Positions 13,962-21,360 of a DNA stretch of 25,647 nt are shown in pieces (within the stretch, counting starts at the first letter, position 1; each line of letters begins with the position of its first letter). The DNA is from F23-D06 sp045600905. GTDB taxonomy: Bacteria; Bacteroidota; Bacteroidia; Bacteroidales; WCHB1-69. The notes below the pieces were generated by a model. The model searched no databases. It saw only the letters and a program-made list of their open reading frames with translations, and was not told the origin of the DNA. The position numbers and the translations under genes are program-made. The DNA lies in NCBI GenBank assembly GCA_045600905.1, contig JAZRYT010000166.1:1-25647 (forward strand). The letters are read 5' to 3'.

Positions 13962-15869
13962 ATGCTAGACTCTACTGAAAAAAGACCTAAGCGGAAGAGA
14001 ATAACGACTAATAACGACATTCCCGTCGCCACTTCCAACCAACACAAAAAAACCATCAAAGTAAATTTGCCTGAAAAAAAAGCGGTGCCCATCTTCAAAG
14101 AGAAAAGCACGAAAACCAAAGAAGAAGAGGCTGCTCCCATTATAGAAACGAACGTCACAACCGCTGAAGAGCCCGTATTATTCGCCAATCCGGAGACTTC
14201 TACGGAGAAGCCCAAACGTAACACCAAACGTAAAACCACAGCGAAAAAGCCTGAATCAGCAGTAGAAGAGACTACCTCCGAACCAGCTGTGGAAAATACA
14301 GTTGAGGCACCCGTCCAAACGGCTGAAACTGAAACCGCACCTGTCAAAAAGAAACGCGGCCGCCCCAAAAAGAGCGAAAACAAAGTTGAAGAAAACAAAA
14401 TAGCGGAACCTGAACTTCCTCTTGTTGAGGCTGCCGAACCCGTTGACACCCTCAACGATGATTACGCCTTTCTGGAACAATCCATCAACAAAGCTGAAAA
14501 CACAGAGAATACGGAAAACGAAGACAAAACCGAATCTCCTGTAGCCAAAGAGGAAAAAACCGACTACCAAAACGACAAGAAAAAGAAGTTTGATAAAAAG
14601 CAGAAGAAAAACGACAATCAGGACAAAAAGCCCAAAACGCCAAACGAGCCTAAAAGCACCTCTCCCAAAGCAAAAGAAGAGCCTGCTGTAGAAAAAACAG
14701 AAGGCGAGAGGATTATGGAAGAACAAAACGCCCTGCTTGCCAACTCGCAATATGAAGGCCTGGTAATGGCCGAAGGCGTGCTGGAGGTCACCAGCGACAA
14801 CTGCGGCTTCCTCCGTTCCTCCGACTACAACTACCTGACCTCCCCGGATGACATCTACGTTTCAATGTCCCAAATCAAACTCTTCGGTTTGAAAAACGGC
14901 GACACCGTATATGGTGCCATCCGTCCACCAAGAAGCGGCGAGAAATACTTCCCACTGACCAAAGTCGAAAAGATCAACGGACGCAACCCAGAAGATATCC
15001 GCGACCGCATCCCGTTCGATTACCTTACCCCGATGTTCCCAGATGAGAAAATCAACCTCACGGGCCATCCCGGCTGTAATCTCTCCACCCGCGTCATCGA
15101 CTTGTTCGCCCCTATCGGCAAAGGCCAACGTGGTTTGATTGTGGCTCAGCCGAAAACAGGTAAAACCGTGTTGCTCAAGGATGTGGCCAACGCTATTGCC
15201 GCCAACCACCCGGAAATATACCTCATCATCCTGTTGATTGACGAACGTCCGGAGGAAGTCACCGATATGCAGCGCAGCGTAAATGCCGAGGTTATCTCCT
15301 CCACCTTTGACGAGCCGGCAGAACGTCACGTCAAAATCGCCAATATGGTGCTGGAAAAAGCCAAAAGAATGGTGGAATGCGGACACGACGTCTGCATCCT
15401 GTTGGACTCCATCACCCGTTTGGCACGCGCCTTCAACACTATGGCGCCGGCCTCCGGCAAAGTCCTTTCCGGCGGTGTGGAAGCCAACGCCCTGCAAAAG
15501 CCCAAACGCTTCTTCGGTGCCGCACGTAACGTAGAAAACGGCGGCTCCCTCACCATCATCTCCACCGCCCTCATCGAAACCGGCTCCCGTATGGACGAAG
15601 TCATCTTCGAGGAATTCAAGGGCACCGGCAATATGGAACTCCAACTCGACCGCAAACTTTCCAACAAACGTATCTATCCCGCCGTCGATTTGGTGGCCTC
15701 CAGTACCCGCCGCGATGACCTGCTGCAAAAGCCGGAAACACTCCAGAAGGTATGGATTCTCCGCAACCACCTCGCCGATATGACCACTATCGAAGCGATG
15801 ACCTTCATTAAGGAAAATATGGAAGGAACCAAAAACAACGAGGAATTCCTGGCTTCTATGAACGGCTAA
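13962..15869 (+). CDS. rho: Transcription termination factor Rho with long disordered N-terminus
   Basis: The 635-residue protein is the hexameric RNA/DNA helicase that ends transcription. Residues 1-260 are Lys/Glu/Pro-rich and low in complexity, with an AT-hook-like RGRP at 132-135. The RNA-binding cold-shock-like domain follows (EGVLEVTSDNCGFLRSS, 271-287). The ATPase core has the Walker A loop QPKTGKT (396-402, Lys401), then LIDERPEEVTDMQRS and LLDSITRLARA. The usual N-terminal SAP-like Rho_N helical subdomain is not visible. An in-frame TAA at 13911 with no ATG between supports the start at 13962. Bacteroidota Rho proteins are known for such insertions; in B. thetaiotaomicron the disordered region has been linked to phase separation. 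The DUF5686 gene follows after 11 bases. Confidence 0.96.
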   Translation: MLDSTEKRPKRKRITTNNDIPVATSNQHKKTIKVNLPEKKAVPIFKEKSTKTKEEEAAPIIETNVTTAEEPVLFANPETSTEKPKRNTKRKTTAKKPESAVEETTSEPAVENTVEAPVQTAETETAPVKKKRGRPKKSENKVEENKIAEPELPLVEAAEPVDTLNDDYAFLEQSINKAENTENTENEDKTESPVAKEEKTDYQNDKKKKFDKKQKKNDNQDKKPKTPNEPKSTSPKAKEEPAVEKTEGERIMEEQNALLANSQYEGLVMAEGVLEVTSDNCGFLRSSDYNYLTSPDDIYVSMSQIKLFGLKNGDTVYGAIRPPRSGEKYFPLTKVEKINGRNPEDIRDRIPFDYLTPMFPDEKINLTGHPGCNLSTRVIDLFAPIGKGQRGLIVAQPKTGKTVLLKDVANAIAANHPEIYLIILLIDERPEEVTDMQRSVNAEVISSTFDEPAERHVKIANMVLEKAKRMVECGHDVCILLDSITRLARAFNTMAPASGKVLSGGVEANALQKPKRFFGAARNVENGGSLTIISTALIETGSRMDEVIFEEFKGTGNMELQLDRKLSNKRIYPAVDLVASSTRRDDLLQKPETLQKVWILRNHLADMTTIEAMTFIKENMEGTKNNEEFLASMNG

Positions 15870-15880
15870 CAACTGCAAAA

Positions 15881-18004
15881 ATGCGTAAGCTTTGGCTTGT
15901 CGTCATACTATGTCTCCTGTATCGTGTTGCCTGGGCGCAATGGCCGCTCGAGCAACACGATTCTATTTCCGAAGTCATCATCATGTCGCCCGTCAATCCG
16001 GCCTTGGCGATGATTCAACAGGCAACCCGACAACGAAGTCAAAACAGCCTGCGCGCCAACGCCTCCTACCAACTCGTCCATTATCAGAAAGTTTATGCCA
16101 CCGCCGATTCCTATCGGCAAAAACTTTTTATGAACGAATGCGTTACTAAAATATCCTATCTTCAGCCCAATCTGCATAAATCTGTCGTCATCGCTTCCAA
16201 AACTTCCGGTTTCAAAGAATCCTTCCTCTCCATTTGGCTAGCTTCCCAACAATCTTTCTATATGGATGAAGATGAGATAGAATTCTTGACGGAAAAATAT
16301 CTTAATCCAATATCAATCAAAGGATTACATAATTATGATTATACATTGGATGAAAAAATCACCTTGGACGAAGACACGTTTTTCAAAATCTCATTCCATC
16401 CTAAAAAGAATTACCATTTTACGGCCTTCAGCGGCGAACTATGGCTGCATTATCCAGATTGGGCATTGCAGCACATTCGCGCAAACGCACACGACAGCAC
16501 TTACAAATATCCGCTGACCTTTGAACAATATTTCCGTCAACTACCTAATGGCACGTGGGTGCCAGATTCGCTTTATGTCAGCATCTGGATAAACGAACGC
16601 TCTTTGCCCAACACGACCATCCGTTTCCACAACGTCAGCACTTTCAAACAGTTGCAACTGGACTGTCCGCTCAGCCGCAAAGATTTCGACCAGATAGACG
16701 TGACCGACAGCATATCTGGCGACATCCAAAACGAAAAGCTACTCACACAATACCGTGAGCAACCGCTCACGGCAGAAGAAAAGCGCACCTACGAATTAGT
16801 AGATAGCATCAGTCGGGCGGCAGGATTGGACAGGACTTTCTCAATGCTTGAACCACTGACGGAGGGCTACATCCCGATCGGTCCCATCAACCTGGATATT
16901 GCCAAAATCATTGACTATAGGGATGTGGAAGGTTGGCGCTTCGGACTGGGACTCTATACTAACCAGCGGCTCAGCAAGCTCATCAGCTTCGGGGGACATT
17001 TTGCCTACGCGTTAGCCGACAAGCACTGGAAAGGCGGCGGCCGTTTTGACTTCAACATCGGCACACGCTGGAACCTATCCTTACGACTGGAAGGCGGCCA
17101 CGACCTGTATGAAAGCGGCAATATTTACCATTACGACGCATCATACGCCTTTCTCTCTTCCGAATATATTCGACAATGGGTAGTCAGCCATTATGATTAC
17201 GGCACACGTGTAAATATTCTTTTTAAAATGCAGCCTGCCAAATGGTTGAAAATCGCCGCACAATCCAACTACGGCATTTACGAAACCGGCTTCGACTACC
17301 AATTTCTACCTATGCCCGATGAAAACAACTCCGCATTCCATTATCGGAATTTTGAAACCGGCCTTACTGTTCAACTGTCATTCAAAGAAAAACAAATCCG
17401 CACCGGAAACCTCACGCTTACCACAGAATCGCCTCTTCCCGTTTTCACCTTGCATTATGCGAAAGGGTTTAAAAATGTAATACACAGCGATTTCAATTAT
17501 AGCAAATGGGACCTCAACATTCGTTACCGAAAAAATTACTACCATACCGGCTACACCGAAATCAGTCTGTGGGGCGGATACACACCGAACCAACTGCCGG
17601 CCTCCCTACTCTACTCACCAATGGCCGGGTATGCCGTCGTCAACTTTGACAGTTGGGAGCAATTTGCCACTATGCGCAGCAACACTTTCCTTTGCGACAA
17701 ATACGCCTTCCTCTTCCTACGACACAATTTCGGAAAGATGACAAGCAACAAGAACTTCTCTCCGCAAATCATTCTTTGTCAGAACATTGGAATTGGAGGC
17801 CTGTCGCATCCCAATCTGCATCAGGGCATCGGATTTGAGACTCTCAGCAGAGGGTATTTTGAAACCGGAATCATAATAGACCATCTCGTAGATTTATTGA
17901 AAACCTTTTCCGTCGGCATTGGAATTTTTTATCATTATGGACCATATTATCAACCAAAGACGTTGGATAACTTTGCCATAAAAATCAAATTCGGCATTTT
18001 ATAA
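15881..18004 (+). CDS. DUF5686 family outer-membrane protein
   Basis: The 707-residue protein begins with a signal peptide ending near AWAQ (residues 1-20). The region SEVIIMSPVNPALAMIQQATRQRSQN (about 29-54) is the opening of DUF5686 proteins, which follow a plug/linker part with a large C-terminal beta-barrel. Alternating aromatic and polar strands fill residues 350-707, and the protein ends in FAIKIKFGIL, as barrels do. Many members carry a CarboxypepD_reg-like domain before this region; here it is missing, so the protein is shorter than the common 800-plus-residue form. Function is unknown. It probably shares a transcript with rho, which ends 11 bases upstream. Confidence 0.82.
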   Translation: MRKLWLVVILCLLYRVAWAQWPLEQHDSISEVIIMSPVNPALAMIQQATRQRSQNSLRANASYQLVHYQKVYATADSYRQKLFMNECVTKISYLQPNLHKSVVIASKTSGFKESFLSIWLASQQSFYMDEDEIEFLTEKYLNPISIKGLHNYDYTLDEKITLDEDTFFKISFHPKKNYHFTAFSGELWLHYPDWALQHIRANAHDSTYKYPLTFEQYFRQLPNGTWVPDSLYVSIWINERSLPNTTIRFHNVSTFKQLQLDCPLSRKDFDQIDVTDSISGDIQNEKLLTQYREQPLTAEEKRTYELVDSISRAAGLDRTFSMLEPLTEGYIPIGPINLDIAKIIDYRDVEGWRFGLGLYTNQRLSKLISFGGHFAYALADKHWKGGGRFDFNIGTRWNLSLRLEGGHDLYESGNIYHYDASYAFLSSEYIRQWVVSHYDYGTRVNILFKMQPAKWLKIAAQSNYGIYETGFDYQFLPMPDENNSAFHYRNFETGLTVQLSFKEKQIRTGNLTLTTESPLPVFTLHYAKGFKNVIHSDFNYSKWDLNIRYRKNYYHTGYTEISLWGGYTPNQLPASLLYSPMAGYAVVNFDSWEQFATMRSNTFLCDKYAFLFLRHNFGKMTSNKNFSPQIILCQNIGIGGLSHPNLHQGIGFETLSRGYFETGIIIDHLVDLLKTFSVGIGIFYHYGPYYQPKTLDNFAIKIKFGIL

Positions 18005-18009
18005 AATCA

Positions 18010-18017
18010 TATCTTTG
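18010..18017 (+). promoter_or_regulatory. -7 promoter element for the serine hydrolase gene
   Basis: TATCTTTG matches TAnnTTTG and sits directly between the DUF5686 stop (18004) and the hydrolase ATG (18026). Transcription from it would start within a base or two of the ATG, giving a nearly leaderless message. No TTG lies at the -33 distance. The tight fit could also be chance. Confidence 0.4.
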
Positions 18018-18025
18018 CGGTCATT

Positions 18026-19324
18026 ATGATAAAAAAGATTTCTATTATTGCATTTTCTTTCCTTTTGTGCCTCAGCTTCTTACAGGCAGATTCTTTTATA
18101 AAGGAGGAAGTTTTCCACGAATATCTCATCCCCTTTGAGACCAAAGAATTGCATACCATATCCGCAGACATTCACGACCCCCTCATTGATTCCCTCATCG
18201 CCTACGCAGACCGCCTGGGCCAGCGTATGAACGGAACGGTCCTCGTTGCCCGTCACGATACGATATTCGTCGAAAAATCCTACGGATACTTGGAACTCTT
18301 CAAAAGCACTCGTGGCTATGAGGACATCACCGCCGATCAGTTGGAAATCCTACGCGACGGAAAAAACAACGCTATAACCAACCACACCATTTTCGGTTTG
18401 GCCTCCGTCTCCAAGCAGTTCACCGCCGCTGCCATCCTCAAACTCTTTTACGACGGGAAACTCCAACTCTCCGACTCTTTAGGGAAATACATTCCAGGCA
18501 CACCATACGGCAAAGTAACCATCCGACAGATGCTTTCCCACAATTCCGGAATTCCCGAATATTTCAACTTCAACTACACACTCTACGACACCACTCCTTT
18601 CATCACCAACGAACAGCTTGCCAACATTTTGAAAAGAGAGAAAGTTCAATGGATGTTCCGTCCCGGCGAGGGTTACAACTATACCAACACCAACTACGCG
18701 CTGCTTGCGTCCATCGTCTCCATTGTTTCCGAAATGCCGTTCGAGCAGTATGTCCGCGACTATCTGTGGAAGCCGGCCGGTATGAAAGACACGTACTTCT
18801 TTACCGAGTTGGTAGGGCTTTATCCTGAAGGGAAGCAGCCGAACATCTCCATCCGCTGCGGGCAGGAATTTGCCAACGTGAAACCCAAATCCATTGAAAA
18901 CACACCTATCGCAAGAGGCCATTTCAAAGGCGGACCGCTCGCTCAATACGACCGACTGAACGGCGTACTCGGCGACAAAGGTGTCTATACCACAACCGAA
19001 GACCTGGTGCGCTGGACCAACGCCTACTTTATTGACTACAAAATACTTCCAAGAGAAATCATAGACGAAGCCACCTCCACAAGAAACAAAACCATCAAAG
19101 GTACGATTCCGAAAGACCTTTACGGATACGGCTTGCACTTGGAGAACAAAGAACACGGATTCATCATTTACCACGGCGGCTTGTGGAACGGATTCCACAA
19201 CCTCTGGCTCTATCGTCCGAAAGACGGCTTGCAGATTATCTTCCTCAGCAACTTCTACAACTACTCACACCCCGGCCAAAGCAAACTCATCCTTGACCTC
19301 TTTGACAAAGCTGGGAAAGTATAA
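18026..19324 (+). CDS. Secreted serine hydrolase of the beta-lactamase/PBP-like (class C) family
   Basis: The 432-residue protein has a signal peptide (about 1-22, LLCLSFLQA) and the three active-site elements of the family. These are SVSK (Ser127 nucleophile, Lys130), YTN (Tyr219-Asn221) and HGG (383-385), the last replacing the KTG of true class C beta-lactamases. HGG is common in esterase- or peptidase-like relatives, so antibiotic hydrolysis is not implied. It would act in the periplasm or at the cell surface, possibly on cell-wall peptides or esters. It follows the DUF5686 gene by 21 bases and is followed by a gap holding two repeat arrays. Confidence 0.9.
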   Translation: MIKKISIIAFSFLLCLSFLQADSFIKEEVFHEYLIPFETKELHTISADIHDPLIDSLIAYADRLGQRMNGTVLVARHDTIFVEKSYGYLELFKSTRGYEDITADQLEILRDGKNNAITNHTIFGLASVSKQFTAAAILKLFYDGKLQLSDSLGKYIPGTPYGKVTIRQMLSHNSGIPEYFNFNYTLYDTTPFITNEQLANILKREKVQWMFRPGEGYNYTNTNYALLASIVSIVSEMPFEQYVRDYLWKPAGMKDTYFFTELVGLYPEGKQPNISIRCGQEFANVKPKSIENTPIARGHFKGGPLAQYDRLNGVLGDKGVYTTTEDLVRWTNAYFIDYKILPREIIDEATSTRNKTIKGTIPKDLYGYGLHLENKEHGFIIYHGGLWNGFHNLWLYRPKDGLQIIFLSNFYNYSHPGQSKLILDLFDKAGKV

Positions 19325-19325
19325 A

Positions 19326-19353
19326 GTTTAAGGTTTAAAGTTTAAGGTTTAAA
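19326..19353. repeat. 7-bp tandem repeat GTTTAAR, 4 units
   Basis: GTTTAAG, GTTTAAA, GTTTAAG, GTTTAAA start one base after the hydrolase stop codon, so the array is also two copies of a 14-bp unit. The gap 19325-19444 holds this array, about 50 unremarkable bases, and the 8-bp array that follows. Confidence 0.85.
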
Positions 19354-19403
19354 AAATACTCTGTTAAAGTTCATTAATCTACTATAACATTGACTGCGTA
19401 GCA

Positions 19404-19443
19404 CATTACCGAATTACCGCATTATCACATTATCGCATTAAAA
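19404..19443. repeat. 8-bp tandem repeat CATTAYCR, 5 units, upstream of the PHP phosphatase
   Basis: Units are CATTACCG, AATTACCG, CATTATCA, CATTATCG and the degenerate CATTAAAA. The array ends one base before the ATG at 19445. Orientation and distance to the start match the arrays at 1325 and 21248. Confidence 0.8.
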
Positions 19444-19444
19444 A

Positions 19445-20278
19445 ATGTTAACCACCAATTACCATACCCACAGTTCCTATTGCGACGGCAAAGAACCTTT
19501 GGCCGCCTTTGTTTCAGCAGCCGAGAAACTGTGTTATTCCCAATTGGGTTTTTCTTCCCACGCTCCCGTGCCTTTCGAAAACGACTTCAGCATTTTAGAA
19601 GAAGATTTGCCAAAGTACTGTACGGAGATAGAAGAACTGCAAAAAGCCACGCCCGTCACGCTGCTCAAATCCTTGGAATGTGACTTCATACCGGGAATGA
19701 CCAAACCGTTTCGCAGTTTTCAGGAAGAGCACCACTTGGACTATATTATCGGTGGCGTTCATTTGGTAAAGCCCACTGATAGAGAAGGTATTTGGTTTAT
19801 TGATGGTCCAAAGCGCGAAATCTATGATGAAGGGTTGGCCACGCTGTTTGACAACAACATCCGCAAGGCCGTCACTACTTTTTGGGAGCAGACCTTTGAA
19901 ATGTTGGAAACCGAGAAGATGGACATCATCGCCCATTTCGATAAGATCAAGATGCACAACCAGCACCGCTTTTTCGAAGACGACGAGCCTTGGTTTGTGA
20001 CCTTGGCAGACAAGGCGCTGCAGCTCATCAAACGAAATGACGTCATCATCGAAATTAACACCAGAGGGCTATACAAGAAGCGCTACGATGGATTCTATCC
20101 TTCCACGCAGCTTTTGATGAAGGCCCGCAAATTGGATATACCCGTCGTTATCAGCAGCGATGCTCACAAATCCGAAGACCTCGGACAATTCTGTCCGAAA
20201 GCCTGGGAAGAACTGCAACGCTGCGGCTACGACCACCTCGCCACCTACGACACCAAATCACATTGCTTTCAATATTAA
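19445..20278 (+). CDS. PHP-family phosphatase, histidinol-phosphatase (HisK)-like
   Basis: The 277-residue protein has the PHP metal motifs: YHTHSSYCDG at the N-terminus (His7, His9), LGFSSHAP near 34-41, a central GGVHLV and the C-terminal SSDAHKSED (Asp239, His241). The overall order and length match HisK/HisJ-type histidinol-phosphatases, which remove phosphate in the next-to-last stage of histidine synthesis. No other his genes are nearby. The next genes belong to polysaccharide synthesis, so a different phosphoester substrate is possible. An 8-bp repeat array directly precedes the ATG, with no Shine-Dalgarno. Confidence 0.82.
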   Translation: MLTTNYHTHSSYCDGKEPLAAFVSAAEKLCYSQLGFSSHAPVPFENDFSILEEDLPKYCTEIEELQKATPVTLLKSLECDFIPGMTKPFRSFQEEHHLDYIIGGVHLVKPTDREGIWFIDGPKREIYDEGLATLFDNNIRKAVTTFWEQTFEMLETEKMDIIAHFDKIKMHNQHRFFEDDEPWFVTLADKALQLIKRNDVIIEINTRGLYKKRYDGFYPSTQLLMKARKLDIPVVISSDAHKSEDLGQFCPKAWEELQRCGYDHLATYDTKSHCFQY

Positions 20279-20294
20279 TCATTTATCATAAAAA

Positions 20295-21179
20295 ATGGAC
20301 TTACGTTCAAAACCAAACTTGTGGTTCAGATACATACTTACCACCCTTTCGCCCAAATGCGTGATCAGGTTGTTGTTCAAGCTCTGCCATCATCGATGGC
20401 CGGACCTCAAAAATCCGAAAACCTTGGACGAGAAAATTCAGTGGATGAAGCTGAACTATTACAAAAACAACGCGTTAGTCAAACAGTGCGCTGACAAATT
20501 CCGCGTTCGCGAATACGTGCAGGAAGCTGGTCTCGGCCACATCCTGAACGATGTGATTGCCTCCTATTCCTCCGCCAAGGAAATTGACTGGAACAATCTG
20601 CCGGAAAAATTTGTCTTAAAGTGGAATTTCGGAAACGGTGGCAATGTCGTTTGCCTGGACAAACAAAAACTGGACAAGGGAAAAGCCGTCCGCGAATTGG
20701 AAGAATTCCGTAAAATAAAGTTCCACCTGCTGGCAGCCGAGCCGCAATACGACTTGGAAGAATCAGAGAAAATCCTACTCTGCGAAAAATTCATTGACAC
20801 AGAAGACGGAAACTCCCCTACCGACTACAAGTTCTACTGCTTCAACGGCAAGGCCGAATACGTGTTGTGCTGCTACGGCCGCGGACAACAGTCCAAACCG
20901 TCCTTCTACTTCTTCAACCGCAAGTGGGAATTGCAACGCCTCAACAAACAGGGACTTGCCGCACCCGAGAATTTCACAATTCCCAAACCGGAAGGTATGG
21001 ACCAACTTTTCGATATCGCGGAAAGGTTGTCCAGCCCATTCCCATTCGTACGTGCCGACTTCTACCTCGAAAAAGGGAAAGCCTATTTCGGCGAACTCAC
21101 CTTCACGCCCGGCGGCGGCTTCGACTACGGCCGCCTGCCCGAAACAGATCTGCTGTTCGGAGAAATGGTACAGTTGTAG
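20295..21179 (+). CDS. ATP-grasp protein, TupA-like (polysaccharide/polypeptide modification)
   Basis: The 294-residue protein resembles the TupA-like ATP-grasp family that is frequent in surface-polysaccharide loci. The N-terminal NPKTLDEKIQWMKLNYYKN (about 40-58) and the segment CADKFRVREYVQEAGLG are the family's recognisable opening. The central FVLKWNFGNGGN looks like the nucleotide-binding strand and glycine loop, and RADFYLEKGKAYFGELTFTPGGG near 249-271 carries the metal-binding acidic residues. TupA-like proteins are presumed to join a carboxylate and an amine using ATP. It starts 16 bases after the phosphatase and precedes glycosyltransferases, which suggests it decorates a glycan. 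Confidence 0.85.
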   Translation: MDLRSKPNLWFRYILTTLSPKCVIRLLFKLCHHRWPDLKNPKTLDEKIQWMKLNYYKNNALVKQCADKFRVREYVQEAGLGHILNDVIASYSSAKEIDWNNLPEKFVLKWNFGNGGNVVCLDKQKLDKGKAVRELEEFRKIKFHLLAAEPQYDLEESEKILLCEKFIDTEDGNSPTDYKFYCFNGKAEYVLCCYGRGQQSKPSFYFFNRKWELQRLNKQGLAAPENFTIPKPEGMDQLFDIAERLSSPFPFVRADFYLEKGKAYFGELTFTPGGGFDYGRLPETDLLFGEMVQL

Positions 21180-21207
21180 GTTTCAGATTTCAAGTTTCAG
21201 GTTTCAG
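21180..21207. repeat. 7-bp tandem repeat GTTTCAR, 4 units
   Basis: GTTTCAG, ATTTCAA, GTTTCAG, GTTTCAG begin directly after the TAG of the ATP-grasp gene. The placement mirrors the GTTTAAR array after the serine hydrolase: 7-mers just after a stop, then 8-mers before the next start. Confidence 0.85.
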
Positions 21208-21219
21208 GTAATCACATTT

Positions 21220-21243
21220 CTACCCATCTACCTATCTACTTAA
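21220..21243. repeat. 8-bp repeat CTACCYAT, 2-3 units
   Basis: CTACCCAT, CTACCTAT and a degenerate CTACTTAA lie between the 7-mer array and the long CATTAYCR array. The copy number is too low to be strong evidence alone. Confidence 0.5.
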
Positions 21244-21247
21244 TCTA

Positions 21248-21359
21248 CATTATCACATTACCGCATTATCACATTATCACATTATCGCATTACCGCATTA
21301 TCACATTATCGCATTACCGCATTATCACATTATCGCATTACCGCATTATCACATTTCCA
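21248..21359. repeat. 14-unit CATTAYCR tandem array with a 24-bp higher-order repeat
   Basis: Fourteen 8-mers run without a gap to one base before the ATG at 21361. Units alternate among CATTATCA, CATTATCG and CATTACCG; the last is CATTTCCA. From 21272 to 21343 the three forms repeat in fixed order three times, a perfect 24-bp period. There are no unique spacers, so it is not a CRISPR array. The plus strand has no stop codon in any frame of the 24-bp unit. Confidence 0.95.
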
Positions 21360-21360
21360 C

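Noticed and set aside
13874..14750. Minus-strand frames (Phe/Val/Ser-rich) opposite the Rho extension
   Set aside because: They are the complement of the Lys/Glu-rich low-complexity region, which naturally gives stop-free hydrophobic frames.
14862..15878. Minus-strand open frame of 338 residues opposite rho
   Set aside because: Shadow of the highly conserved rho coding strand; no family features and no promoter.
18026..19324. Calling the serine hydrolase an AmpC antibiotic-resistance gene
   Set aside because: The third motif is HGG rather than KTG, and there is no ampR-like regulator; family membership alone does not show beta-lactam hydrolysis.
21248..21359. Possible CRISPR array
   Set aside because: The units are 8 bases long and directly adjacent with no unique spacers, and there are no cas genes. 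It is a simple tandem array.
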